Numbered from the stretch's first letter, positions 8,829 to 17,659 are shown. The stretch is 56,844 nucleotides of DNA from Dethiosulfovibrio salsuginis (GCF_900177735.1 NZ_FXBB01000017.1:1-56844); one strand, 5' to 3'. Notes: generated by a model from the sequence alone, not told the origin. A program made the numbers and translations.

Positions 8829-10703
8829 ATGAACGAACTTACCTACAGACTGTCGTCCATGGTGGGAGACAGTCTGCCGAAAAAACACACTTCGATATCA
8901 TACGGGATCATGATAGACGGGGAATTTGTGGCGGTGGACGCCCTTGGAACCCAGGGCAAGCCCGAGGACTCCCCTGCCACGCTGGAGTGTACCTACAACG
9001 TCGCCTCCATCTCGAAAATATACTGCTCCGTGGATGTGATGCAGCTTGCGGAGGAGGGAAAGGTGGACCTTGACGAGCCGATCGTTACCTATCTGCCCGA
9101 TTTCGTCATGGAGGACCCTCGCCACAGGGACATCACCTTGAGGCACTGTCTGAGCCACACCAGCGGGCTGCCTGGAACCCAGTGGAGAGGCTTTTCGGTC
9201 TCAGACCTATCCGAGCCCGACTACTACAGAGACGTCTACGACTACCTGTCCAAAAGCAGCCTGAAAGCCTCACCGGGAGAGTACGCGGTCTACTGCAACG
9301 ACGGTTTCACACTAGCGGAGATGGTTGTGGCCAAGGTATCTGGACTGGCCTACAGCGAATACTGCAAGGAACGGATAACCGATCCCATAGGGGCTCCTTC
9401 CACGAGGCTCTCGGACACCAGGGACGAGAACTACCCTCTTGTTAGGGAGGGAGACAAGCCAGGGGAACTCCTTATGATCCAGGGAGCGGCGGGAATGACC
9501 ACCAACATGACCGACCTGTGCCGCTTCGGGAACCTGTTTTTAGGGGGAAATCAGGTCATATCGATGGCCTCCATGGAGGAGATGGCCAAGCCCCAGGGCA
9601 GGACCTTTCTGTCAGGTGACGACAGGACAGAGCTATTCGGCCTGGGCTGGGACAACGTGGACTTTAGAGATCCCGACTACGACCTGGGAGATGGTGTCCT
9701 CCTCAAAGGGGGTAACAGCTTCCAGTTCACCACCCAGTTTATGGTTATCCCCAAACACAGGGCGGTGCTGGCAATATCGGAGACCCACGACTGCAAGCTG
9801 GACGTCTGCGACCTGGGGCTAAAACTGCTGTCGGTTGCCATGATGGACAGGGGCATAAACATCCACACCAGAGGGAAAACACTGACTCCAGAGGAGATCC
9901 AGGCCCAGGCTGGGACCTATCTGGTTCCCAGTGGGATACTGAATTTTAAGGTCACCGGAGTCTTCGCCGACGCCGTCAAAGAGGGGACTAACGGCAGTAA
10001 GACCAGGCCCTACAGGGACCTGCTCTGGAACGGAGACAGCTGGGAGTCCCTGGAGGACCGTATAGCCATCTCCTTTGAGGGCTCAGGGGACGACTTTTTC
10101 ATGATGCTGACCAGAAAGGGCAGGACCTTCCCTATAGCCATGAAGGCTAAAGAGGGCAAACAGGACTTCCAGTTCTGGAGGGACAGGGTCGGAAAGTCCT
10201 ATATAGCCGACGACCTGTCCGCCAACGACATGGTTATCCACGAGAACATGACCGCCTTCACGGTATCGGAACTTCCAGGATATCGGGGTATATACCTGCT
10301 GTCCTTCGCCCAGAAGGAGGACAGCGACGTATACGACCACTACGACGCTCCTGTCACGCCTCTGGACGATCATAGAGGCCAGGGATTCCTCAAAACCCCC
10401 ACCAACGGCAGCAGGGACCTGCTGGACCCCCGATTCTACGCCGTCGGAGGAGTGGAGTACTGCGACGTGGCGTCCTACCGCTACCGGGACGTGTCGTCTC
10501 TTCCGGTCTACCAGGGCGATCCCTTTCCGTCTACACCCAGGGAAAACCAGCTATACAGGATAGGCGAGGAGATCAAGGAGCTCCCGGCGGTCCCTCTTGG
10601 AAACAGGTTGATGATAATGGACACGGACCTTAAGGTCGTCTACGACAGCCTCTTCCCCGGTGACTACTCCCCGGTGGACGAGGGCTATATATCGCTCATA
10701 TAG
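8829..10703 (+). CDS. Beta-lactamase-fold serine hydrolase with C-terminal extension
   Basis: A 624-residue protein whose first ~370 residues are a class C beta-lactamase/D-aminopeptidase-type domain. It has SxxK as SISK (Ser60, Lys63), YxN as YCN in YAVYCNDGF near residue 156, and a KGG-type third motif (LLKGGNSFQF) near residue 298. A further ~250 residues form a separate C-terminal region I do not recognise. No signal peptide or membrane segment is seen, so it should be cytoplasmic. Position at the end of the peptide importer operon suggests that it cleaves imported peptides, amides or esters. The actual substrate is unknown. Confidence 0.82.
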   Translation: MNELTYRLSSMVGDSLPKKHTSISYGIMIDGEFVAVDALGTQGKPEDSPATLECTYNVASISKIYCSVDVMQLAEEGKVDLDEPIVTYLPDFVMEDPRHRDITLRHCLSHTSGLPGTQWRGFSVSDLSEPDYYRDVYDYLSKSSLKASPGEYAVYCNDGFTLAEMVVAKVSGLAYSEYCKERITDPIGAPSTRLSDTRDENYPLVREGDKPGELLMIQGAAGMTTNMTDLCRFGNLFLGGNQVISMASMEEMAKPQGRTFLSGDDRTELFGLGWDNVDFRDPDYDLGDGVLLKGGNSFQFTTQFMVIPKHRAVLAISETHDCKLDVCDLGLKLLSVAMMDRGINIHTRGKTLTPEEIQAQAGTYLVPSGILNFKVTGVFADAVKEGTNGSKTRPYRDLLWNGDSWESLEDRIAISFEGSGDDFFMMLTRKGRTFPIAMKAKEGKQDFQFWRDRVGKSYIADDLSANDMVIHENMTAFTVSELPGYRGIYLLSFAQKEDSDVYDHYDAPVTPLDDHRGQGFLKTPTNGSRDLLDPRFYAVGGVEYCDVASYRYRDVSSLPVYQGDPFPSTPRENQLYRIGEEIKELPAVPLGNRLMIMDTDLKVVYDSLFPGDYSPVDEGYISLI

Positions 10704-10741
10704 AATAGAGCACGCCGGACTAAGTCCGGCGTGCTCTATTC
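10703..10741. terminator. Shared bidirectional terminator (peptide operon / corrinoid operon)
   Basis: A perfect 18-base inverted repeat (10703-10720 with 10724-10741) with a 3-base taa loop. It covers the last base of the plus-strand hydrolase stop and the whole stop codon of the minus-strand gene that ends at 10736, so both convergent operons appear to use it. Confidence 0.85.
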
Positions 10742-11308
10742 TCTTCTCAGGGGGCAGGATCCCGAGTAAGGGCACCTGTAGCACAGAAAGGACACCTTCT
10801 TGGCTCCCTCGCCAAGGGGGACTATGCCGATCCAGGAGTAGGAAGGAGAAAGCCCTCCGTCCTGTTGGACCTCTATGCCTATGGATCGGACGTCCAGAAG
10901 GGATCCTATGACCGAGTTCACCGACAGATCCATCTCCCCTGCCGACCCAGGGGTGTGAAAGGCCCCTATCGGATCCAGCCTTAACCTCCCAATCGCCTCC
11001 ACAATCCTGAAAAAACGGTCCTGTCCCTTTCCCAGCATGGCGACGGTCATGGCCTTGAGCCAGGGATCCCCGGACTCAGCCAGGGAGGACAGCTTAGGCC
11101 CAACGGTGCCAGCCCCAAGGACCAGTGCTGTAACCCCCTCTCCCCAGCCACCTTTTTTGGGGACTTGATCGGGAGACACCACGATCCAGCCGACCACTTC
11201 CTCTGTGAGCTCCTCTACATCTTTCAAAGCATCGTCCAGGGATGGATCGTGAGACAGGTTCCACCGGGCCAAGGCCTCCTCCACGTCGGTCCTCGTCAGC
11301 CTAGCCAC
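10736..11308 (-). CDS. Methionine synthase activation domain-like protein with C-terminal Cys motif
   Basis: A 190-residue protein, last gene of the corrinoid uptake operon, starting at GTG 11308 inside the end of btuD (8-base overlap). Its second half follows the pattern I associate with the vitamin B12-dependent methionine synthase activation fold: TALVLGAGTVGPKL, then a helix, TPGSAGEMDLSVNSVIGSLL, IGIEVQQDGGLSPSYSWIGI, and a terminal Cys cluster (C176, C179, C185 in CYRCPYSGSC). In stand-alone corrinoid-activation proteins similar Cys triplets are found at the end. A role in reducing or binding corrinoid is therefore plausible, and the operon context agrees. The assignment is by eye and the N-terminal ~60 residues are unassigned. 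Confidence 0.55.
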   Translation of the reverse strand: MARLTRTDVEEALARWNLSHDPSLDDALKDVEELTEEVVGWIVVSPDQVPKKGGWGEGVTALVLGAGTVGPKLSSLAESGDPWLKAMTVAMLGKGQDRFFRIVEAIGRLRLDPIGAFHTPGSAGEMDLSVNSVIGSLLDVRSIGIEVQQDGGLSPSYSWIGIVPLGEGAKKVSFLCYRCPYSGSCPLRRE

Positions 11309-12257
11309 GGTGGACCTCCAACAGCATGTCCAACAGGTCGTCCAGACGATAGGCTACCCGGGTTTCTCCGTCCATATCCAGGGAGAACGTGGTCCCCTCT
11401 CCATCCTCGACCTTTAAGGTCGGGCCGACACCGGGAACGAATCCCCTTCGCCTCAGCCCTCTGACGACCCAACGGTAAATGGGCTTTGGGCAGTTAAGGT
11501 CAACCTCTCCCAACACAGGAGGACAGTCCAGCTCGGGATGTCCCAGAGGATCCCAATCCCTGGGCTGACCGTAGGCCGTCGCCAGGACTCCACTCAGGAC
11601 TAGGTCCTCAGGGGTACCGGACGTGAGGGTTCCGTCACCGATGAGGAGACAGCGATGGGAGAAAGTCAGGGCCAGGTCAAGATCGTGAAGGGAAAGGAGG
11701 ACGGAAAGATCCCGCTCCCGAGCTAGGTCAGCAAGTCTCCGCAGCACCTCCACCCTTCTGGGTTGATCCAGGAAGGAGGTTGGCTCGTCAAGGAGCAACA
11801 AAGACGGCTCTTGGGCCAGTGCACGGGCTATATGGACCCTCTGGAGCTCCCCATCGCTCAGCTCGGTTAGAAACCTGTCGGACAGGTCAAGAGCGTCCAT
11901 ATCCCGCAAAGCATTAAGACAGGCCATCTCGTCCGGCTGTCTGGAGAACCGGCCCTGCTCCACCATCTCTAAAGCTGTAAGCCCCCAGGGTCTGGGCCTG
12001 TCCGACATAGCAGCCCCCATAAGCCTGGCCCTCTGAGAGGGAGATAGACCGTTCAGGGGACGATCCATCAGAAGCACCTCCCCCTCCAGGGGACTTTGAA
12101 GGCCCAGAAGGGTCCTGAGCAACGTTGATTTTCCCGATCCATTGGGCCCCAGAAGGGAGACTATCTCTCCGGGATAGAGGTTTAGGTTGATCTTCGACAC
12201 CACCGATCGACCTCCATAGCCCACCGAGAGGTTCTCTGTTTTCAGAATATCGGTCAT
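11301..12257 (-). CDS. btuD: Corrinoid ABC transporter ATP-binding protein (BtuD/FepC family)
   Basis: A 318-residue ATPase. The start is ATG 12257, which overlaps the btuC stop by 4 bases (ATGA); the longer open frame upstream is just btuC read out of frame. It has Walker A GPNGSGKST, signature LSDGELQRV, Walker B LLLDEPTSFLD and H-loop LSLHDLD. The usual family length is about 250-260, so roughly 65-70 residues at the C terminus are extra (ELDCPPVLGEVDLNCPKPIY and on). Similar tails occur in some cobalamin/metal-chelate ATPases, but the role here is unknown. It is coupled to btuC and to the downstream activation-domain gene. Confidence 0.88.
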   Translation of the reverse strand: MTDILKTENLSVGYGGRSVVSKINLNLYPGEIVSLLGPNGSGKSTLLRTLLGLQSPLEGEVLLMDRPLNGLSPSQRARLMGAAMSDRPRPWGLTALEMVEQGRFSRQPDEMACLNALRDMDALDLSDRFLTELSDGELQRVHIARALAQEPSLLLLDEPTSFLDQPRRVEVLRRLADLARERDLSVLLSLHDLDLALTFSHRCLLIGDGTLTSGTPEDLVLSGVLATAYGQPRDWDPLGHPELDCPPVLGEVDLNCPKPIYRWVVRGLRRRGFVPGVGPTLKVEDGEGTTFSLDMDGETRVAYRLDDLLDMLLEVHRG

Positions 12258-13282
12258 CGATCTCCCCCTTTCATAACCACCCAAGCCACCACAGGAGCCC
12301 CGATCAGTGAGGTCACAGCGTTGAGAGGAAGTGACGACGCTCCTCCGGGAAGCCTTGAGAACAGGTCCGCAAGGACCGCGAGGGTGGCCCCGGTCAGAAT
12401 GGAGGCAGGAGTGAGATAACGATGTCTCGCCGAACCGATCAGCCCCCGTGCCAGATGGGGAACCGCTATTCCCAAAAAGGCAACAGGGCCACAGTAGGCG
12501 GTAACCGTTCCGGCCAAAATGGCCACTATCATTATCATCCGTCGTCTGATGGAGGTTACGTCCGCCCCTACTGTGGCAGCGCAGCTCTCCCCTAGTAAAA
12601 AGGCATCCCACAGCCTATGGCCCATCAGGGCCAGGATCACCCCTACAAAGAGAGCTAATCCCATCCATGGCAGCCTGTCCCAGCCGATGCCTGCGAACGT
12701 CCCGAAGCTCCAGGAGACGAAGCCGTGAACCCTCTCAGCAGGGGCCCACTGAATGAGGACCGATACCACCGAGTTTATGGCGTATCCCATCATAAGGCCG
12801 AGGATGAGCAGAGTCGCTCCCTTTCTGACCCTCTCCGCCACCGCAGCCACCAGGGCCATCGCCAGAAGGGCTCCGAAGAATGAGCTGCCCAGAAGACCCA
12901 GCTTGGACAGAACCCCCTCGGTGGGGGACAGCAAAAGGGCCACCGCCGCACCTAGGCTGGCTCCGGAGCTCACGCCGAGAACAGACGGACCTGCTAGGCC
13001 GTTTCCGAACAGAGTCTGCATCAGAAGCCCAGAACAGGCCAGACCTCCTCCTGCCATGGCGGCGGCCAAGACCCTGGGAAGCCTTAGGTGCAGAACTATA
13101 GTCCTCCAGCTAGAAGGTACATCACCTCCCGTGAGGGTATCCCATATGGAGAGAGGTGGGATTGAGACCGATCCGAGGGAAAGCCCGGCCACCATAGTAC
13201 CGACGAGGGAGAGAACAAGAAGTAGCCAGAGAGACAAAGGGACCCTAGATCTACTGGAGTTTACGGTAGAAAACCAGTTCAT
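12254..13282 (-). CDS. btuC: Corrinoid ABC transporter permease (BtuC/FecCD family)
   Basis: A 342-residue inner-membrane permease with about ten helices. Family signatures include LRLPRVLAAAMAGGGLACSG, then LMQTLFGNGLAGPSVLGVSS near residues 85-105, and GTVTAYCGPVAFLGIAVPHL in the cytoplasmic loop that contacts the ATPase. The gene overlaps the end of btuF by 32 bases and the start of btuD by 4, so all three should be translated together. Family sequence alone does not separate cobalamin from iron-chelate transport; the upstream riboswitch favours cobalamin. Confidence 0.92.
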   Translation of the reverse strand: MNWFSTVNSSRSRVPLSLWLLLVLSLVGTMVAGLSLGSVSIPPLSIWDTLTGGDVPSSWRTIVLHLRLPRVLAAAMAGGGLACSGLLMQTLFGNGLAGPSVLGVSSGASLGAAVALLLSPTEGVLSKLGLLGSSFFGALLAMALVAAVAERVRKGATLLILGLMMGYAINSVVSVLIQWAPAERVHGFVSWSFGTFAGIGWDRLPWMGLALFVGVILALMGHRLWDAFLLGESCAATVGADVTSIRRRMIMIVAILAGTVTAYCGPVAFLGIAVPHLARGLIGSARHRYLTPASILTGATLAVLADLFSRLPGGASSLPLNAVTSLIGAPVVAWVVMKGGDR

Positions 13283-14354
13283 GGTCCGGCAAAGCCAAGG
13301 GATGGATTATGGACAGGAGGTCCGACAAGATCAGATCGGGCCTGATAACCCCAAGCTGATAGTAGTCGTTGCCTCCGTGTTCGTTGATTCGGTTGTCGTT
13401 GTTGTAGACCCTCCCCGCCTTAAAGGGGGATATGGCCTCCACGGGAACCCCGGAGGACCTTCCGTCATCCAGAGAACGCCATGTTCCACAGTTGACCCAA
13501 AGATCCGCCGATACCGCCCTGTCTAGGACCGCCTCCAGATCCATAGGAGCGGTTCCGGTCCCCTTGAGGTCATCCCACATCGAGATCCCTCCTGCGGCCC
13601 TGAAAAGTATCGAGGGCCAGCTATACCCTTTTGGAACATACCAGGTTCCCCCGAAGGGGGCGCCGGACATTATTACCGGCCTGTCCTGCTCCAGGGCTCC
13701 TAGAGCCTCCAACTCTCTGTATCGAGAGGCGACTTTATCGAAAAAGGCCTCCGCCTCCTCCCCCTTTCCTACGAGAAGGCCTATAAACTTTATCCATTCC
13801 GCCCTTCCCAGGGGGGATTCCTCAAGGTACTCTGCCATAAAAAGGACGGGTATGCCACATCCTGCGAGAAAATCCACGTCCCGCCTCTCCTCCTCCCCGT
13901 AGAGGTAGGTTATAAACCCACCAGGAGAGAGGGATATAAGCCTCTCCCTGTCCAGTGACCTGGACATTCCACCGTCGGAGGCCACCTCAGGCAGGTTCAG
14001 CTCTCGGAGGGAATCGGTGTAGACGTACTTCCCCCCTGCCAGACCTATGAGGCTATTCAGGGACCCCAGGACATCGAGGCAGGCCACGGCTGAGGTGGTG
14101 CCTATGACCACCCTCTCAAGGGGAACCTCTACAGCGACGACGTCAGGGATGGATTGAACGGCAGCTTCTCCCTTTGGGACCAGAAGATACCTGACCGGAG
14201 CGGAGGCTCCGTAGTAGGGCACCGGAACGGTGACCATATGGTGGCCCTCTACCTCCTCAATTATGAGGTTGGACGCCTCCTTGATCTCCATAGCGAAGGA
14301 GGAGGAGGAGACAAAAAGAACTATGACAGCAAAAAAACCGGCATGTTTTTTCAA
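13251..14354 (-). CDS. btuF: Periplasmic corrinoid-binding protein (BtuF/FepB-like)
   Basis: A binding protein of about 367 residues with a Sec signal peptide (KKHAGFFAVIVLFVSSSSFA-ME) and no lipobox. No ATG is available. TTG 14354 sits 11 bases after GGAGG, while an in-frame TTG at 14363 is only 2 bases from it, so I prefer 14354. The class III binding-protein layout is visible: VVIGTTSAVACLDVLGSLNSLIGL at the first lobe, SLSPGGFITYLYGEE, then the long helix and second lobe with GGTWYVPKGYSWPSILFRAAGG. The start lies at the end of the TonB receptor gene and the end overlaps btuC. Cobalamin specificity is inferred from the operon. Confidence 0.82.
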   Translation of the reverse strand: MKKHAGFFAVIVLFVSSSSFAMEIKEASNLIIEEVEGHHMVTVPVPYYGASAPVRYLLVPKGEAAVQSIPDVVAVEVPLERVVIGTTSAVACLDVLGSLNSLIGLAGGKYVYTDSLRELNLPEVASDGGMSRSLDRERLISLSPGGFITYLYGEEERRDVDFLAGCGIPVLFMAEYLEESPLGRAEWIKFIGLLVGKGEEAEAFFDKVASRYRELEALGALEQDRPVIMSGAPFGGTWYVPKGYSWPSILFRAAGGISMWDDLKGTGTAPMDLEAVLDRAVSADLWVNCGTWRSLDDGRSSGVPVEAISPFKAGRVYNNDNRINEHGGNDYYQLGVIRPDLILSDLLSIIHPLALPDHELVFYRKLQ

Positions 14355-14359
14355 TTCAA

Positions 14360-16303
14360 TCAAAACCTCCAGGAATAGGATAGATACCAGGTTCGGCCCT
14401 CCTGAGGGTACCAGGGAAGCCTCTCCCCACCGACCCCTGTGGCGAACTGGGTTACTTCATGACCTTTATCGAAGAGGTCGTCGACCCCTAGGGAGACCAG
14501 GTGACCCTCTTTAATGGACCACCTCAATCCCAGGTTGAACTGGGTTAGATCGGAAAGGCCGATCTGTTCCGCCATATCTAAGAAAGTCGTGCCTCTGTGC
14601 TGGATCTCGCCAAAAATGGACATAGAGGGCGAGAGGAGCCTGGTTAGCCTAAGGTCCAGGGAGTTCTCCGGCCTGTTGGGCAGGGCCTTGCCGTAGCGAT
14701 AGCCTGGAGTTCGATTCTCTCCGTCCATGAAGGTCCAAGAGAGTCCTAAGGTCCACCTTTCCCAACGAAAATCTCCTTCAAGCTCCAGACCTCTTATAAT
14801 GGCCTGACCGATATTTCTGTAGGCTCCGACCCTCTGGTTGACCTGAACGTACTCTATGAGGTCGTCCATGTCCATTCCGAAGGCGGTGAGCCCTAAAGTG
14901 GCGTCGGCATCACCCAGCCTACCGTCCCATCGCACCCCTAGATCCCAGTGGGTCCCCTCCTCCCACTTAAGGCCAGGGGTAGCTATTATGGTAGCTCCAT
15001 CTCCGTAGGTCTCGTAGAAATTAGGAGCTCTTTTGGAGTAACCTACTGTGGCCTTGACCATCCAGCTGGGGGTCCAGTTCCACTGAGCTCCGACAGCCCA
15101 GGATAGGGCGCTCTCCCCGTCCACCTTGTTCCACCTAAGGAGGGGCGTAATTATCACGTCACCCATAGGGACGGTGTCCTGTAGAACAGCGGAGAAACTG
15201 TCCCTCTCAAATCGACCTATGCCGCCCAACGAGGACACCGTATCCCCGTCCACGTCCAGGGCCTCTTTTCCTCCCTTTAAGGTCAGCTCTAGAAAATGGT
15301 CTCCCGCCATGGCCGAGCCGAACAGGGCACCTTCGTCTCTGACGGTCCTATAGGTCGACCTCTTCACACCTAAACTGCCGAGACGGTCGAGGGGGTCGGA
15401 GAAATCCTTATCCTCCTCGGTGCGGTCCAGTGACCAGCCCCAATCGACCTCGCCGGTGCTGTAGGATTTACCCAGGGAAAAGGCCCGTCTCTCAACGTCC
15501 TGCCACGGTCCCTGGATGTCCGCCCCCTTGTCGTTTCCTGGAGCAGGAAGGGGCAGTTCTCTGTGTCTTTTATTCATAGTCGCGGCAATACGCCAGCTTC
15601 CATCGCTCCAGCGGATAGTGCCCCCCTCCTCCCAGAAACCGTTGTTCCACCGTCTGGTATTGTAGTCGTCGGTAGGGGTTATTGAACCGTTGTCGTTTCG
15701 ATAGGGGAAATCGCCCTTTTCGGACTTAGCCTCAAGGGCTATAGACAAGGTTCCTGACCCCAGCTTCGTGCCGTACCTGAGGGAACCGGACGAGTAGCCT
15801 AGGTCGCCGACTCCCAGGGCTAAAGCGCCCTCTCCAGCCTCCGAGGCTATGGTGACCACGTTTATAACCGCTCCCATGCCGGATAGGTCGAAGGTGGCGG
15901 GGACGTAGCCCCTATAGACCTCTATCTTCTCAACCCTTTCGATGGGTATAGTGGATAGATCGGCGGCGGAGTCCCCTCCCAGGTTCCACAGGACTCCGTC
16001 GACGTAAACCGCTACCTGAGCGGAGGTACTTCCCCGCACCGACGCGACCGCCCTGGCTCCCCGCCCCCCTCCGCTTGAGATGGACACACCGGCGACCCTG
16101 GATAGAAGGTCTGGCAGGGTCCTCATCTCACCGGAATAGCTATCCGGCCGGATCACCGTGACAGAGCCTGGGGAGAGATCCTGGTCCTCGACCGCCGAGG
16201 CGGTTACCGAAACAGGGGCCAAGGTTGTGGCTCCTACCATGGTCGGGACCGTAAAAAGGCAGATGGCCGCCGTCAAGGCGACCTTAAATAGATCTTTTTT
16301 CAC
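14360..16303 (-). CDS. btuB: TonB-dependent outer-membrane receptor, BtuB-like
   Basis: A 647-residue outer-membrane receptor starting at GTG 16303 behind aggaggatat. A signal peptide of about 25 residues (LFKVALTAAICLFTVPTMVGA) is followed by a short TonB-box-like stretch (TLAPVSVTAS). The plug domain spans roughly residues 35-155, with RVAGVSISSGGGRGARAVAS and the IERVEKIEVYRGYVPATF motif, and the rest is the beta-barrel. It ends in YLSYSWRF with the terminal Phe expected for outer-membrane insertion. It should deliver corrinoid to BtuF. A hairpin separates it from the upstream riboswitch-proximal gene, and it runs into btuF without a gap. Confidence 0.9.
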   Translation of the reverse strand: MKKDLFKVALTAAICLFTVPTMVGATTLAPVSVTASAVEDQDLSPGSVTVIRPDSYSGEMRTLPDLLSRVAGVSISSGGGRGARAVASVRGSTSAQVAVYVDGVLWNLGGDSAADLSTIPIERVEKIEVYRGYVPATFDLSGMGAVINVVTIASEAGEGALALGVGDLGYSSGSLRYGTKLGSGTLSIALEAKSEKGDFPYRNDNGSITPTDDYNTRRWNNGFWEEGGTIRWSDGSWRIAATMNKRHRELPLPAPGNDKGADIQGPWQDVERRAFSLGKSYSTGEVDWGWSLDRTEEDKDFSDPLDRLGSLGVKRSTYRTVRDEGALFGSAMAGDHFLELTLKGGKEALDVDGDTVSSLGGIGRFERDSFSAVLQDTVPMGDVIITPLLRWNKVDGESALSWAVGAQWNWTPSWMVKATVGYSKRAPNFYETYGDGATIIATPGLKWEEGTHWDLGVRWDGRLGDADATLGLTAFGMDMDDLIEYVQVNQRVGAYRNIGQAIIRGLELEGDFRWERWTLGLSWTFMDGENRTPGYRYGKALPNRPENSLDLRLTRLLSPSMSIFGEIQHRGTTFLDMAEQIGLSDLTQFNLGLRWSIKEGHLVSLGVDDLFDKGHEVTQFATGVGGERLPWYPQEGRTWYLSYSWRF

Positions 16304-16324
16304 TTTTTATATCCTCCTGTATCG

Positions 16325-16352
16325 AAAAAGGCGACCCTGAGGTCGCCTTTTT
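16325..16352 (-). terminator. Hairpin between surface-protein gene and TonB receptor gene
   Basis: A perfect 12-base inverted repeat (16325-16336 with 16341-16352, ctga loop) with a T run at its 3' side on the minus strand, directly after the stop of the gene ending at 16360. It probably acts as a partial terminator that sets a higher level for the first gene of the corrinoid operon. Confidence 0.8.
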
Positions 16353-16359
16353 CTGTACA

Positions 16360-17568
16360 CTACCTGCCTCTGAAAAGAAGCAGTATGGGGGCAAATAAGA
16401 ACATAGCGGAAGGGGCGAAGCCGACAGAGCAACCGCCACCGCTACCGCCGCTGTCGGGGTAGCTGGAGGGATAGGTCTCAACTGAACCGTCGGAACCTAT
16501 TCCCTTCACCGATCCTTCGGTACCGTTGGACGAGCAGACCCACAGACGGCCTTTTACATCCAAAGTGGAACCTACGGTCCAGCCGTCCAGTGTGGTCGCT
16601 GGGGCTCCAAGGGCGATATCGGTTAGGGTAGTCCACGACGATGGTCTGTCGACGACGTAGACTTTGTTTCGGTTCACCCCAAGGGCAACGTCGAAAACCG
16701 ACGACACGACGAATATCTTGGTGCCGTTGTCGAAAAGGGCCTGGACGAACTCTCCGCTGTCCTGAAAGCCTGCGAACTTTATCTCAGACCGGGCCATATT
16801 GCTTCCATCTATCCTCCAAGCCTTGTGGGCTGAAGAGCTGTAGTTGCCGTTAGAGGCCACGTAGACGGCCTCGCCTCTGGAGGACATCCCCACCGGGTTG
16901 ATACCTACGTCCACCGAGGCCACTGCCGTTAGGTCGGTGGGGCTGACCTGTACAAGCGCACCGTTATCCATGCTGGAGGGAAAACTCTCAAAACCCTGGA
17001 CCATCAAGAAGAGCCGTCCACCGTCGGTGGTGAGAACGGACTCCCCTTTATCCTCGCTGGCGACTTTGTAGATGTCCCTGGAGAGGGTCACCGTACCGTA
17101 GCTGTCGAGAGGCCTCTTCTCCAACCTTCCAAGCCCCTTTCCAGAGCCGTAGTAGGCCAGATAAAGGTCGTCGGACAGAACTGCGACACCCTTGAGATTT
17201 CCGTTAACCGTGCCGTTCCACTCAGGATTGCTCCAGTCCGAGGGGTTGAATATCTGTATCTCGGTCTGGGCACCCCAGGAAAGTCTATTCGCTAGAAGAA
17301 CCCTGTCCGTACCCCCTTTGGAGAAGGAGAACACCGCGGCGTCCCCACCAAGGTTGGACCTGACGGCGGAGGATATGGCCCCGGAGGAGGGATCGACTAT
17401 CCCCATAGCACCAGATTTAAATTCCTCCGAGGTGGTGTACACCACTCTGCCGTCACTTAAGGTAGCCAGACTGTAGGGAGTTCCCCCCAGCCCGCCGGAA
17501 GCCCAGGCAGCGAAGGCACAGAGAACCATCAACACAGAGAGCGCGAAGGAATAGCGAGTTTTTTTCAT
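16360..17568 (-). CDS. Riboswitch-controlled predicted surface beta-propeller with Synergist-CTERM-like tail
   Basis: A 402-residue secreted protein. I start at ATG 17568 because it opens a signal peptide (MKKTRYSFALSVLMVLCAFA, cleaved near AWA-SG); the frame extends further upstream only into the riboswitch expression platform. The body consists of short beta-rich repeats with YVTN-like turns, for example VGINPVGMSSRGEAVYVASN, LYLAYYGSGKGLGRLEKR and RLFLMVQGF. This suggests a beta-propeller of about seven blades. The C terminus has the tripartite form SGGGCSVGFAP, hydrophobic helix, FRGR, as in the Synergist-CTERM sorting signal. It is the first gene after the cobalamin riboswitch, ahead of the TonB receptor. 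No enzymatic motif is seen; a corrinoid-capturing surface protein is my inference. Confidence 0.78.
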   Translation of the reverse strand: MKKTRYSFALSVLMVLCAFAAWASGGLGGTPYSLATLSDGRVVYTTSEEFKSGAMGIVDPSSGAISSAVRSNLGGDAAVFSFSKGGTDRVLLANRLSWGAQTEIQIFNPSDWSNPEWNGTVNGNLKGVAVLSDDLYLAYYGSGKGLGRLEKRPLDSYGTVTLSRDIYKVASEDKGESVLTTDGGRLFLMVQGFESFPSSMDNGALVQVSPTDLTAVASVDVGINPVGMSSRGEAVYVASNGNYSSSAHKAWRIDGSNMARSEIKFAGFQDSGEFVQALFDNGTKIFVVSSVFDVALGVNRNKVYVVDRPSSWTTLTDIALGAPATTLDGWTVGSTLDVKGRLWVCSSNGTEGSVKGIGSDGSVETYPSSYPDSGGSGGGCSVGFAPSAMFLFAPILLLFRGR

Positions 17569-17597
17569 CCTAAAAGAATCCCCCAATAAAAAAATAA

Positions 17598-17615
17598 GGC
17601 GGCCCGAGGGCCGCC
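17598..17615 (-). terminator. Intrinsic terminator of the cobalamin riboswitch expression platform
   Basis: GGCGGCC pairs with GGCCGCC around a 4-base loop and, read on the minus strand, is followed by TTATTTTTTTA. It lies between the aptamer and the gene starting at 17568, the expected position for transcriptional attenuation when cobalamin is bound. Confidence 0.88.
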
Positions 17616-17659
17616 ATAGATCACGAAAAAATCCCTGTCTCCGCCCTCGAGGAGACACG

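Noticed and set aside
12258-12611. N-terminal extension of the BtuD frame upstream of 12257
   Set aside because: This part is btuC read out of frame, rich in Arg and Gly; ATG 12257 overlaps the btuC stop as expected.
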